DNA of 64,000 nt from Sphingomonas limnosediminicola (GTDB lineage Bacteria > Pseudomonadota > Alphaproteobacteria > Sphingomonadales > Sphingomonadaceae), in NCBI RefSeq assembly GCF_039537965.1, contig NZ_BAABBM010000001.1, positions 1,426,001 through 1,490,000 of the forward strand, in the 5' to 3' direction. The notes below the pieces were generated by a model. That model searched no databases and was not told the DNA's origin. It worked only from the letters and a program-made list of their open reading frames with translations. Within the stretch, counting starts at the first letter, position 1, and every line of letters begins with the position of its first letter. The translations under genes and the position numbers were made by a program. Positions 10,953 to 19,559 of this stretch are shown here, piece after piece.

Positions 10953-12052
10953 TCAACCTCAGCTTCTTTCCGTCGCGCCGGCTCGCGTTCTACATGGTCC
11001 GGCTGTTCATCACGCGCAGCCTCGGCGTGCTCATCGCGCTGGTGATGGTGCTAATGACCCTCGACCTTCTCGGCGAGTCCGGTAAGATCCTCGCCGTGCC
11101 CGGCAATGGCGATGCCGAGTTGTGGCGCTACGTCGCGTTGCGCATCCCGCTGCTGATCCAGCGCTTCCTGCCCTTTTCGGTCCTGCTCGGTACCTTGATC
11201 GCGTTCGTCGGGCTGAACCAGAATAGCGAGGTCGTGGCGATGAAGGCGGCAGGCCTGTCCGCGCACCAGATCCTTGCCCCGCTGGTGGTCGCCAGCATCG
11301 GCATTGCCGCCGCTTTGTTCGCCTTCAACGAAACGATCGTCGTCAACAGTGCTCGCATCGTTAACGCCTGGTCGGACAACGACTATAAACCCCTCCCACC
11401 CGACCGGGGCATCCTGACGAACGTGTGGGTGCTGAACGGCGACGACCTCATCCGCGCCGGTATCGTCAACGGCCGCGGTAACCGGCTCGTTGCTCGGCAG
11501 GTCCGTGTCTACGACCGGTCGGGCGGCGTCCTTCGCCGCGTACTAGTCGCCGACACCGCCACGCCGCAGCCAGGTTCCCGCGAATGGCGGTTCGAAAATG
11601 TTCGCGTCTACGACGCCGACATGAATGTCGTTCGACGATTGCCGGTCTCAGCCGGCCTAGGCGGCGTAACGCCCGACCAGCTCACCCTAGCCAAGGTCGA
11701 CCCTTCCGAGCTCGATTATTGGACGCTTAAGCGCCGGATCAAGGAACTCGAAGCCGCGGGCCGGCCGACCGACGAAGCCCGGGCCGGCCTCGCCCACAAG
11801 ATCAGCGGGCCGCTGTCGACCTTGCTCATGCCCTTGCTCGCGGCGGTGGCCGCCTTCGGCCTCGCGCGCTCGGGCCAGGTCCTGCTTCGCGCGTGCCTCG
11901 GCATGGCGCTCGGCTTCGCTTATTTCGTTGCGGACAATTTCAGCCTCGCGATGGGCAATGCCGGCGCATACTCGCCCTTCATCGCTGCCTGGGCGCCATT
12001 CCTGTTATTCCTACTGATCGGCGAAACCGTTCTCGTTCGCACCGAAGAGTAG
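10949..12052 (+). CDS. lptG: LPS export ABC permease LptG
   Basis: Partner permease of LptF, 367 residues. It has N-terminal helices (VRLFITRSLGVLIALVMVLM), a coupling-helix region NQNSEVVAMKAAGLSAHQIL, a periplasmic jellyroll in the middle, and three C-terminal helices. I keep the TTG start at 10949 because the preceding residues (INLSFFPSRRLAFYMVR) match the usual LptG N-terminus and the codon overlaps the lptF stop, giving translational coupling. A later ATG (10994) would remove the conserved FFPSR segment. Confidence 0.88.
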   Translation: MINLSFFPSRRLAFYMVRLFITRSLGVLIALVMVLMTLDLLGESGKILAVPGNGDAELWRYVALRIPLLIQRFLPFSVLLGTLIAFVGLNQNSEVVAMKAAGLSAHQILAPLVVASIGIAAALFAFNETIVVNSARIVNAWSDNDYKPLPPDRGILTNVWVLNGDDLIRAGIVNGRGNRLVARQVRVYDRSGGVLRRVLVADTATPQPGSREWRFENVRVYDADMNVVRRLPVSAGLGGVTPDQLTLAKVDPSELDYWTLKRRIKELEAAGRPTDEARAGLAHKISGPLSTLLMPLLAAVAAFGLARSGQVLLRACLGMALGFAYFVADNFSLAMGNAGAYSPFIAAWAPFLLFLLIGETVLVRTEE

Positions 12053-12088
12053 CGATGGCTCGGGCGCTCTAGCGCAGCCGACGGACCG

Positions 12089-12268
12089 CTAGCGCAACTT
12101 CACGATTTTGAGCCGGTCGAGCTTGGCGCGATCCTTTACCGACTCTTCGCTGCGCGTCAGCGCCTTGGCGATCGCCCTCAACGCCATGCCCTTGCCCGCA
12201 AGCTGGTGCAGCTTCTGGACTTCGTCCTGCCGCCACGGCTGCCGGTGCCGCTCGAACCGTTCGCTCAT
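12089..12268 (-). CDS. small helix-turn-helix-like protein
   Basis: Basic 59-residue protein, too short to be found reliably as an open frame by length alone. The longest frame extends upstream, but ATG 12268 has a strong Shine-Dalgarno (GGGAGG, 6 nt spacing) on the minus strand. The sequence WRQDEVQKLHQLAGKGM and IAKALTRSEESVKDRA reads as a SANT/Myb-like or GcrA-like three-helix DNA-binding fold, a type of tiny protein often seen in alphaproteobacteria. No effector domain. The target is unknown. It lies downstream of the J-like gene, after that gene's terminator hairpin. Confidence 0.65.
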   Translation of the reverse strand: MSERFERHRQPWRQDEVQKLHQLAGKGMALRAIAKALTRSEESVKDRAKLDRLKIVKLR

Positions 12269-12305
12269 GTCGTCCTCCCGTTCACCCGCCGCGCAATAGC
12301 ACAAC

Positions 12306-12342
12306 AAGCGCCTGGGCCGAGGGGGGATCAGCCCAGGCGCTT
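12306..12342 (-). terminator. terminator-like hairpin containing the stop codon of the J-like gene
   Basis: A 12-bp perfect stem, AAGCGCCTGGGC (12306-12317) with GCCCAGGCGCTT (12331-12342). On the minus strand the last codons and the TGA of the upstream gene lie in the first arm and loop. The following tract is only TTGTTGTG, so intrinsic termination may be weak. Confidence 0.6.
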
Positions 12343-13452
12343 GAAGCGATACCGGCCCTTCACGGGCGCGGCGCGATAGGAGTGGCCCGACGTGCAGGTC
12401 ACGTTGAACGAGCCGGGCGAGCCTTCGACGGCGGTCGCCGACGAAACAGAGCCGCAAGCATAGCCGATACGGCTGATCGTCCGGGCGATGACGGCATTGG
12501 ACAGTGGCAACTTGGCTGCGACCGCGGTCGTTACCTCCGGCTGCGGCGCGAGTGGATCGGCAGCCGCAGCCTCAACTGGTGCGGCTTCTTGCGTCACTTC
12601 CGGAACCTCGACCTTCGACGCAGCTAACTGCGGTCGTGAAATGCGGTGCCGCGGTTCGATGTAGGGTGCCGGTTGCGGTGCCGCGGACGTTTCGGCCGCC
12701 AAGGCCGGATCGACAGCCTCATTCGCAGCCGGTGTCCGCACTTTAGCCGTAGGAACCGCGACGGTGACCGCGGGCTCGGCCTGAGCTTCGCTATTGTTGC
12801 CGGTCACCGATAGACCGGCGACGGCGCCGAGGATCCCGGTGCCGACGAGCAGCGCGCCCAACACATAGACCGGCCGTCGCCAATCCTGCCGAAGGAATTC
12901 ACGTTCAGACGAATCATCGGCCATCTCCAGGTTCACGAACAACGGCACACGCAACGGGGGCGGCGCGTCATTGACTTCCGGCTGAGGCGTGACGGCTTCT
13001 TTCGCCGTCGGCAGCTTCTCGGGCGCCGATTGCGGTGCAGTCGGCTCCGAAAGATCGCGGAGCGATTGAATCAGCGATGCGAGCTTGTCTTCCGCGCGCT
13101 TCGCCTCTGCCTCCGCCTGGGTGACATGCGGCTTCGGCGCCGTCGGCTCGGCGACGACCTTCGGCACGGCCGCGACGGCGAACGGCAGCCCACGCTGCGG
13201 CGCCACGGCGAAGGTCCACTTGTATGGCTCGGGCTTAGCCTTCAGGCCGATCGAGCGATCGTATTCACGCCGCTTGGCCGGATCGCGGAGCACTTCGAAA
13301 GCCAAGCTGACCTTCGCGGCCTCGGCGAACGGACGCGCGCCGAACATGCCCATGTTCTTCGCGAACGCCTGGTTGATCTCGTCCTGGCTTGCCGTCGGCG
13401 ACAGCCCGAGCACCTCGTAATGATTTGACAGCGACTTGACCGAGCTAGCCAT
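12328..13452 (-). CDS. membrane protein with degenerate N-terminal J-like domain
   Basis: Protein of 374 residues. The first ~70 resemble a DnaJ J domain (HYEVLGLSPTASQDEINQAF, then AFEVLRDPAKRREYDRSIG), but the HPD tripeptide that stimulates DnaK is absent. The stretch between helices 2 and 3 reads KNMGMFGARPFAE. A low-complexity acidic/proline linker follows. One transmembrane segment covers about residues 193-214 (VYVLGALLVGTGILGAVAGL). A long Ala/Pro/Glu-rich periplasmic linker ends in a compact C-terminal domain with two cysteines (about YACGS and NVTCTS). It is likely type II topology with the J-like domain in the cytoplasm. Function unknown; it cannot be a canonical DnaK co-chaperone without HPD. 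Confidence 0.7.
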   Translation of the reverse strand: MASSVKSLSNHYEVLGLSPTASQDEINQAFAKNMGMFGARPFAEAAKVSLAFEVLRDPAKRREYDRSIGLKAKPEPYKWTFAVAPQRGLPFAVAAVPKVVAEPTAPKPHVTQAEAEAKRAEDKLASLIQSLRDLSEPTAPQSAPEKLPTAKEAVTPQPEVNDAPPPLRVPLFVNLEMADDSSEREFLRQDWRRPVYVLGALLVGTGILGAVAGLSVTGNNSEAQAEPAVTVAVPTAKVRTPAANEAVDPALAAETSAAPQPAPYIEPRHRISRPQLAASKVEVPEVTQEAAPVEAAAADPLAPQPEVTTAVAAKLPLSNAVIARTISRIGYACGSVSSATAVEGSPGSFNVTCTSGHSYRAAPVKGRYRFKRLG

Positions 13453-13628
13453 TCTGGAACCTCCCCGCCCCGATTCTTCGAGTTCCTAAGTGCCGGAGGG
13501 TGCAGTGCTTTTCCCAGTCGCGCGAGTTCGCTTCGCCGAGGAAACAAGCCGATCTGTCGGCAACGCAGGCCTCAGGAATACGACAAAGCGGAATTAAATG
13601 GCCTAGAGCCTTCACGAGGGAGAAGAGA

Positions 13629-14279
13629 ATGAAGCCGATCATCACCGCTTTCGCCAATTCGCCCGATCGCGGACGGGGCCTGGCGCGCGACATGCGCGTG
13701 CGCTGGGCGCTAGAAGAGGTCGGCCAGCCCTACGACGTGCGCCTCGTCACCTTCAAGGAGATGAAGGAGCCCGCGCACCTCGCCCGCTCGCCGTTCGGCC
13801 AGATCCCAACCTATGAGGAAGGCGACCTCACGTTGTTCGAGACGGGCGCGATCATGCTGCACATCGCCACTACCCGCGCCGGCCTCCTACCCGAAGAGCC
13901 GAACGCCCGCGAGCGCGCGATCATGTGGATGTTCGCCGCGCTCAGCACGATGGAGCCGCCGGTCATCCAGTATGAAGTCTCCGCATTTTTCGAGAAGGAC
14001 AAAAGCTGGAGCTCGGAGCGGCTGCCGCTCGTCATCGAGCGCGTTCGCGACCGCCTCGATCAGTTGTCCGCTTTTCTCGGCGACGCCGACTGGCTCGAAG
14101 GCGACTTCAGCGCCGGTGACCTGATGATGATCGAAGTGCTGATCCGTCTCGGCAGCTCGAACCTGCTGGACGATTACCCGAACCTCGCCGCTTATGTTGC
14201 ACGAGCCAAGGCGCGGCCCGCCTTCAAGCGCGCCTTCGAGGCCCAGTATCAGGTCTTCCTCGCCGCCTCGAAAAGCTGA
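13629..14279 (+). CDS. glutathione S-transferase family protein
   Basis: Cytosolic GST of 216 residues. The thioredoxin-like N-terminal domain includes RWALEEVGQPYDVRLV, the cis-Pro region FGQIPTYEEGDLTLFETGAIMLHIA (glutathione-binding ETxAI), and then an all-helical C-terminal domain with WLEGDFSAGDLMMIEVL. I chose ATG 13629 because it has GGGAGAAGAGA upstream and matches the family start. The longer frame adds 43 unlikely residues. Substrate unknown. The gene ends 4 bp before the convergent membrane-protein gene. Confidence 0.85.
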   Translation: MKPIITAFANSPDRGRGLARDMRVRWALEEVGQPYDVRLVTFKEMKEPAHLARSPFGQIPTYEEGDLTLFETGAIMLHIATTRAGLLPEEPNARERAIMWMFAALSTMEPPVIQYEVSAFFEKDKSWSSERLPLVIERVRDRLDQLSAFLGDADWLEGDFSAGDLMMIEVLIRLGSSNLLDDYPNLAAYVARAKARPAFKRAFEAQYQVFLAASKS

Positions 14280-14283
14280 ACCG

Positions 14284-15285
14284 CTACGGATTGACCGCGG
14301 TGATGCGTACCTGACCTGGCTTCGAGCAGGCGGCGTCGATGCAAGTCTGGTCGAACCAGACTTCCCCGTTTCCAATCATCGCGCCTAGGTCGCGAACGAA
14401 AAGCCGGTCGGCGTGCTGAGCGGCGATCGCCCGCCTGACTTCGGCGGTGAAAATGCGGTCGAAGTCGCGCTCGACCGACTTCGCGTCACGATAGGTCCGG
14501 CTGCCGCCACCCTCGTTCACGCGCAGCGGAAAGCCGACCAGACCAACCATCGCCCGCCGATCGTTGCGGCGCGTGGCCGCCTGCAGTCGCGACAGAAAGG
14601 CCGAATATCTGGGATCGACTTTCGCAGAGGCTGCGTCGCTGCGGTTCGCCACCCGTTCCGCCGACTTCGCCTCGAAGCCCCGCGGCTTGGCGAGCGCCCG
14701 ATTGGGGATGCGCGAGCCGGTGAGAATAATGTCGTTGCTGGTCGCGGCCTCGCTCACCGGCGCCGGAGGGGGCGGCGGTGGCGGTGGCGGTGGCGGTGGC
14801 GGGGCAGCGGCGGGTGCTTCCTGAACTTCCTGGGCGGGAACGCTCTGGCTCACCGCGCCGCTCGCGTCGGCAAGACCCTGGCTCGCGATCCCGGACTTAG
14901 CGGCAGCAGGGGCCGACGGTTGGGGCGCCGAAGGCACAGTCACCGCCGACCTCTCGGCTGGCGTTTGCGCGGCGGGGGCGGTCGGCGCCTCAGCCCTGGG
15001 CGCTTGCGCCGGCACCGGCGGAAACTCGCGCTCCGGCGGCGCATTCTGCAGCCCTACATAGGCCGCCGGTACGCCAACGAAGACCAGCAGCGCCGCCGAC
15101 GCGAGCGCCGCCACCTGCGGCCGGTGCGTGCTCGCCCACGAACGTTTCGGTCGCTCGTGGGCTGCAGCATGCTGCTCTTCTCCGTCGAACTTGCGCATCG
15201 CGGCGTTGATCGCTTCGTCGCGCCGCGCGGGTCGCGGGGGCGGCGGCTGTGGCAGCCAGTCCGAGTGGTCCTCTTCCGCCGCCAT
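14284..15285 (-). CDS. single-pass membrane protein with poly-proline run and TonB-box-like motif; possible regulator of the adjacent sigma factor
   Basis: Protein of 333 residues, not recognised as a named family. The layout is: a ~55-residue cytoplasmic head (DEAINAAMRKFDGEE), one transmembrane helix (about 58-78, AALASAALLVFVGVPAAYVGL), an Ala/Pro linker, 13 prolines in a row (162-174), the motif NDIILTGSRIP (184-194), and a C-terminal folded region (about 210-333) with two cysteines in DQTCIDAACSKPG. The head/TM/periplasmic arrangement and the position downstream of an ECF sigma gene and a VWA lipoprotein gene are what one expects of an anti-sigma factor, but there is no zinc-binding HxxxCxxC motif. 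The motif is shared almost exactly with the neighbouring VWA protein. A hairpin between the two genes may separate their transcription. Confidence 0.6.
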   Translation of the reverse strand: MAAEEDHSDWLPQPPPPRPARRDEAINAAMRKFDGEEQHAAAHERPKRSWASTHRPQVAALASAALLVFVGVPAAYVGLQNAPPEREFPPVPAQAPRAEAPTAPAAQTPAERSAVTVPSAPQPSAPAAAKSGIASQGLADASGAVSQSVPAQEVQEAPAAAPPPPPPPPPPPPPAPVSEAATSNDIILTGSRIPNRALAKPRGFEAKSAERVANRSDAASAKVDPRYSAFLSRLQAATRRNDRRAMVGLVGFPLRVNEGGGSRTYRDAKSVERDFDRIFTAEVRRAIAAQHADRLFVRDLGAMIGNGEVWFDQTCIDAACSKPGQVRITAVNP

Positions 15286-15355
15286 CTATCGCGTCCCGTC
15301 CATCGCTCACTCAAATAGCGGCAATCGCCGCTCCGTCGAACCCATAAGAAAGGCA

Positions 15356-15386
15356 TGGCCGGCGGCAGGCCATCTGCCGCCGGCCA
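15356..15386 (-). terminator. 12-bp hairpin after the VWA gene
   Basis: Perfect stem TGGCCGGCGGCA (15356-15367) with TGCCGCCGGCCA (15375-15386), directly downstream of the VWA stop on the minus strand. It is followed on that strand by TGCCTTTCTT. The T-tract is imperfect, so partial read-through into the next gene is possible. Confidence 0.6.
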
Positions 15387-15395
15387 CACCGGCCG

Positions 15396-17111
15396 TCACT
15401 CCTCCAGCTTCGCGAGCGTCCGGGCGCTCTTCGCAGCCCGCACCAGTTGCATGAACTCCGACCGGTATCCGAACTCGTCCTTGCCACGCGCAGAAGCCGC
15501 CAGCTTCAGCACGTCGTCATAGGTCAGAGTTCCGCTATACTTCCCTCCGCGCAGAAGCTCGGCGAAGCCGGTCACCGCCGCCGCGAAGCGTGCGTCCTGC
15601 GGCGCTGCGGCGAGGCTGGCGACTTCCACGCCACGACCGACCGGCGTCGAGATCAGCCGGCTCGTGTTCGACTTCGGCAATTTGTAGCGGATCTTCACGA
15701 AGCCATATTCGCCGCGGCTACACGCAATCGACCTCGCCGGGACCGAGTAGCGAAGGTCGCTCATCGTCCGCGGTCCGCCGACCGGCACGATCTCGTACAT
15801 CGCCGTGACCGTCTGGCCCGACCCGACGTCGCCCGCATCGACCTTGTCATTGTCGAAGTCGCCGCGATTGAGCGCGCGGGTCTCGTACCCGATCAGCCGA
15901 TACTCGGCGACCGTCGCCGGGTTGAACTCGACCTGGATCTTCACGTCCTTGGCGATCGGGAACAGCGTCGATCCCGCTTCCTCGACCAGCGTCTTCCGCG
16001 CCTCCGAAAGCGTGTCGATATAGGCTGCGGTACCGTTGCCGTTCTGGGCCAGCACCTGCATCAGCGCGTCGTTGTAATTGCCCATGCCGTAACCGAGCAC
16101 GGACAAGAAAACGCCCTTCTCGCGCTCACGCTCGATATAGCCCTTCAACTCCTCCTGGTCGGTGATGCCGACATTGAAGTCGCCGTCGGTCGCCAGGATG
16201 ACGCGATTGACGCCGTGCGGATCGAGATTGGCCTCGGCCAGCGCGTAAGCTTGGCGGATACCTTCCGCGCCCGCTGTGCTTCCGCCCGCGCCGAGCGAGT
16301 CGATCACCGCCTCGATCTTGCGCTTTTCGCGCGCCATCGTCGGCTCCAGCGCGGTACCCGCATTACCGGCATAGGTCACGATCGCGACCGTGTCGGTTGG
16401 CGCCAGCTTGTCGAGCAGCATCTCGAGCGACTGCTTCACGAGCGGCAGCTTATTCGGCTCCTGCATCGAACCCGACGTGTCGATCAGGAAGACGAGGTTC
16501 GTGCGCGACCGCGCTGCCGGCGTCACCGAATAGCCCTTGATGCCGATGCGGATAAGCTTGCGCCCGGCCGACCACGGGCTGGGCATGATCGTGACATTTG
16601 TTGCGAACGGCTGCTCCTTGGAGCGAGGGGCGGCATAATCGTAGGGGAAATAGTTCACCATTTCCTCGGTTCGGACCGACGCCGGCTGCGGCAGCACATT
16701 CTGGTTCAGCGACGCCCGCACCCAGGAATAGGACGCCGTGTCGACGTCGATCGAGAAGGTCGAAACCGGCGCTTCCTGCGCGATCTTGAACGGGTTCTCG
16801 TCCACATGCGTGAACTTGTCGCGTCCGACGTCATGATAAGGGGGCGACCAATTCTGGGGGACGTACATGCCCGGCGCCATTGGGGGCGGCGGCGGAGGAG
16901 GTGGCGGCGGCGCGATCATCGCCAGGGAATCCGCGCGTTGGCTCACCGATGCGGGAGGGACCCGCGTACCGGTGAGGACAATCTCTCCCGACTTTGCTTC
17001 CTGCGCTGCGTCGACGGGCGATGCCACCGGCGCCTCGACCGCCGACTTGGCGCAAGACACCAGGAACATGACGGCCAGAGCCAGGCCGGTGGCTCGTTGT
17101 TGGCGCCACAT
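15396..17111 (-). CDS. YfbK-like von Willebrand factor A lipoprotein
   Basis: Lipoprotein of 571 residues. I chose ATG 17111 because it opens directly into a signal peptide with lipobox LVSC (Cys20). The mature N-terminus carries SGEIVLTGTRVP (42-51) and then a 10-proline run. The conserved VWF_N-type region follows (YHDVGRDKFTHVDENPF, STFSIDVDTASYS). The VWA domain starts at NLVFLIDTSGSM, with the MIDAS DxSxS at 211-215, and continues through ATDGDFNVG (MIDAS Asp). A C-terminal DUF3520-like segment closes the protein. It probably binds a divalent metal and a protein partner at the envelope. It is downstream of an ECF sigma gene (87-bp gap), probably the same transcript. Confidence 0.85.
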   Translation of the reverse strand: MWRQQRATGLALAVMFLVSCAKSAVEAPVASPVDAAQEAKSGEIVLTGTRVPPASVSQRADSLAMIAPPPPPPPPPPMAPGMYVPQNWSPPYHDVGRDKFTHVDENPFKIAQEAPVSTFSIDVDTASYSWVRASLNQNVLPQPASVRTEEMVNYFPYDYAAPRSKEQPFATNVTIMPSPWSAGRKLIRIGIKGYSVTPAARSRTNLVFLIDTSGSMQEPNKLPLVKQSLEMLLDKLAPTDTVAIVTYAGNAGTALEPTMAREKRKIEAVIDSLGAGGSTAGAEGIRQAYALAEANLDPHGVNRVILATDGDFNVGITDQEELKGYIEREREKGVFLSVLGYGMGNYNDALMQVLAQNGNGTAAYIDTLSEARKTLVEEAGSTLFPIAKDVKIQVEFNPATVAEYRLIGYETRALNRGDFDNDKVDAGDVGSGQTVTAMYEIVPVGGPRTMSDLRYSVPARSIACSRGEYGFVKIRYKLPKSNTSRLISTPVGRGVEVASLAAAPQDARFAAAVTGFAELLRGGKYSGTLTYDDVLKLAASARGKDEFGYRSEFMQLVRAAKSARTLAKLEE

Positions 17112-17198
17112 GGATGTTCTCCCTTTCACATGGCGCGCCTGATTGCCCGCCACACACTCTGACGCGGCGGCGAGGGAAAACCTTTGATGGGTCGCGGA

Positions 17199-17735
17199 TT
17201 ATTTTTCGTCGGCGGAAAGAAGCTTGCGCGCCTGATGCATGCGCCAGGCCACGGTCTTCTCGGGGATGCCGAGTACTGCTGCGACCTCTGCATGCGAAAG
17301 CTGCTGCCCCGCGACGAGCACAACGGTGTCGCGCAGCGTGGGCGAGAGGCGCGCAATGGCGCTCTTCAACCACACGCCGTCATAAGGGTCGCGGTGCGGC
17401 TCTTCCCTCGACAGCCCGGCAAGCACCGTCAGCTTGTCGAGAAACCCGCCAAGCGACCGCCGCCGCCGCCGGAAGTCGCGGCAGGCATTGAAGGTGATCC
17501 CAGTCAGCCATGTCGTAAACTTGGCCTCGCCGCGAAAGCTGCCGATCTTCTCGACCAGCGCGCAGCAAACCTCCTGCGCGATGTCGTCGGCATCCGCACG
17601 CGATCCGGTCAGCTGCCAGGCAATGCCGTGAATGCGATCGTAGTGCCGGCGAAGTAGAGCCTCGAACGCCGCGCGATCTCCCGCAGCCGCCGCAGCGACG
17701 AGACTTTCATCCTGTTCGTCGGCGCGATCCCCCAT
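17199..17735 (-). CDS. ECF-type RNA polymerase sigma factor
   Basis: Sigma factor of 178 residues. The region 2 helix is [25 protein letters not shown], region 2.4 is [16 protein letters not shown], a short linker follows, and region 4 contains a helix-turn-helix [25 protein letters not shown]. There is no additional C-terminal domain. It is first in a minus-strand set with the VWA lipoprotein and the proline-rich membrane protein. I could not find a convincing copy of its own promoter by eye. It lies directly after the rpoA terminator but has its own upstream gap. Confidence 0.9.
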   Translation of the reverse strand: MGDRADEQDESLVAAAAAGDRAAFEALLRRHYDRIHGIAWQLTGSRADADDIAQEVCCALVEKIGSFRGEAKFTTWLTGITFNACRDFRRRRRSLGGFLDKLTVLAGLSREEPHRDPYDGVWLKSAIARLSPTLRDTVVLVAGQQLSHAEVAAVLGIPEKTVAWRMHQARKLLSADEK

Positions 17736-17887
17736 CGATCGCAGGATGCCGAGCGCGACCCGTCAAGCGCAACCCCCAGTGAGATCAAGCGCGCATCGGA
17801 CTTCGCAATTGGTACCCGCAACGAGTCCGACACAGAACGAACCGTCCAGTGTTCGGAATGGGTCGAAAGCTGCCCCAAACTCACAAC

Positions 17888-17917
17888 GAAAAAGGGCCGC
17901 CCCAGCGGGACGGCCCT
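17888..17917 (-). terminator. intrinsic terminator of the rpsM-rpsK-rpoA transcript
   Basis: On the minus strand AGGGCCG pairs with CGGCCCT (17893-17899 with 17911-17917; inner bases may extend it), followed by TTTTT (plus-strand A at 17889-17893). It sits 28 bp after the rpoA stop. Confidence 0.85.
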
Positions 17918-17944
17918 CTCTAATTCTTCAAAACCGAAGCTCGC

Positions 17945-19018
17945 TTAGCCGAGCATTTCCTGCTCGAGCTTCTTGGCCATCTCTTCGATGTTCTCCGGCG
18001 GCCATCCGGGGATGTCCATGCCGAGGCGAAGGCCCATCGACGCGAGCACTTCCTTGATCTCGTTGAGCGACTTGCGGCCGAAATTCGGCGTGCGCAGCAT
18101 CTCGGCTTCGGTCTTCTGGACCAGGTCGCCGATGTAGATGATGTTGTCGTTCTTGAGGCAGTTGGCGCTGCGCACCGACAGCTCGAGCTCGTCGACCTTC
18201 TTGAGAAGGTAACGGTTGAGCTGGTTGGTGTCGGTCTGCGTTTCGACCGGCATCGCCGCAGTCGCGCCTCCGATCATCGGCGACGGCGCCATGCGAACCT
18301 GGCTGTCGTCGAAGTGGACGAACAGCTGAAGCTGGTCCTGCAGGATGCGTGCGGCGTAAGCGAGCGCGTCTTCCGGCGCGACCGTTCCGTCGGTCTCGAT
18401 CGTCAGCGTGAGCTTGTCATAATCGAGCTCCTGCCCGACGCGGGTGTTCTCAACCTTGTACGCAACCTGGCGGACCGGGCTGTACAGCGCGTCAACCGGG
18501 ATGAGGCCGATCGGCGCGTCGGCCGGACGATTGGCGGCGGCGGGCTGGTAGCCCTTACCGATGTCCACCGTCAGCTCCATGTTGAGCGTCGCGCCCTCGT
18601 CCAGGTGACAGATCACAAGGTCGGGGTTGGTGACCTCGATGTCGCCCGACGTTGCGATCATGCCCGCGGTGACTTCCGCCGGGCCGGTGGCCGAAAGATG
18701 AAGGCGCTTCGGGCCCTCGCCTTCCATGCGAAGCGCGATCTGCTTCACGTTGAGCACGATGTCGGTGACGTCCTCACGGACGCCCGTCAGGCTCGAAAAT
18801 TCGTGGAGAACGCCATCGATCTTGATCGACGTGACGGCGGCGCCCTGGAGCGAGCTCAGCAGCACGCGGCGAAGCGAGTTGCCCAACGTCATTCCGAAGC
18901 CACGCTCCAGTGGCTCGGCGACGAACGCGGCGCGGCGGCGGCTGTCGCCTCCCGACTGCTTCTTCTCGAGCGCGTTGGGCTTCTTGAGTTCCTGCCAGTT
19001 CTTTGCGTTGACGGCCAT
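17945..19018 (-). CDS. rpoA: DNA-directed RNA polymerase subunit alpha
   Basis: Alpha subunit of 357 residues. The N-terminal dimerisation domain (about 1-235) contains [23 protein letters not shown], and the C-terminal domain (about 260-345) has [17 protein letters not shown] and [16 protein letters not shown], the DNA and activator contact surface. Last gene of a three-gene ribosomal-type cluster, closed by an intrinsic terminator. rplQ, which normally follows rpoA in bacteria, is not here. Confidence 0.98.
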   Translation of the reverse strand: MAVNAKNWQELKKPNALEKKQSGGDSRRRAAFVAEPLERGFGMTLGNSLRRVLLSSLQGAAVTSIKIDGVLHEFSSLTGVREDVTDIVLNVKQIALRMEGEGPKRLHLSATGPAEVTAGMIATSGDIEVTNPDLVICHLDEGATLNMELTVDIGKGYQPAAANRPADAPIGLIPVDALYSPVRQVAYKVENTRVGQELDYDKLTLTIETDGTVAPEDALAYAARILQDQLQLFVHFDDSQVRMAPSPMIGGATAAMPVETQTDTNQLNRYLLKKVDELELSVRSANCLKNDNIIYIGDLVQKTEAEMLRTPNFGRKSLNEIKEVLASMGLRLGMDIPGWPPENIEEMAKKLEQEMLG

Positions 19019-19110
19019 ATGTCTTCCTGCCCTTTGGCGGGACGTCTCCCGCCGATACTATTGTGTTTCGCCGCGGCATTGCGAGGCCGCGGCAGCGGCG
19101 CGCCTGACGC

Positions 19111-19500
19111 TTAGACGCGACGCCTCTTGCTCGGACGGACACCGTTGTGCGGGATCGGGGTCACGTCGCGGATCGAAGTGATCTGGAAGCCGACGGCCTG
19201 CAGCGCACGAAGCGCGCTTTCACGGCCCGATCCGGGGCCCTTGACCTCGACCTCGAGCGTGCGGACGCCATGCTCGGCAGCCTTGCGGCCCGCGTCCTCT
19301 GCGGCGACCTGCGCGGCATAGGGGGTCGACTTGCGGCTGCCCTTGAAGCCCATCATGCCGGCGCTCGACCAGGCAATAGCATTGCCCTGGGCGTCGGTGA
19401 TGGTGATCATGGTGTTGTTGAAGCTGGCGTTGACGTGAGCCACGCCGGCCGAAATGTTCTTGCGCTCCCTTCTGCGGAGACGCTGCGGTTCGCGTGCCAT
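19111..19500 (-). CDS. rpsK: 30S ribosomal protein S11
   Basis: 129 residues with the family core [37 protein letters not shown] and the basic C-terminus [13 protein letters not shown]. Located between rpsM and rpoA on one transcript. Confidence 0.98.
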   Translation of the reverse strand: MAREPQRLRRRERKNISAGVAHVNASFNNTMITITDAQGNAIAWSSAGMMGFKGSRKSTPYAAQVAAEDAGRKAAEHGVRTLEVEVKGPGSGRESALRALQAVGFQITSIRDVTPIPHNGVRPSKRRRV

Positions 19501-19559
19501 TCTAATTTCCTACAATCTTGAGCTGCTGACGGTCGGTCGGAAGAGGTGAGCCGGATGGC

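Noticed and set aside
15447..17162. 571-residue plus-strand open frame opposite the VWA gene
   Set aside because: Extreme Arg/His/Asp content and exact coverage of the real gene mark it as a shadow.
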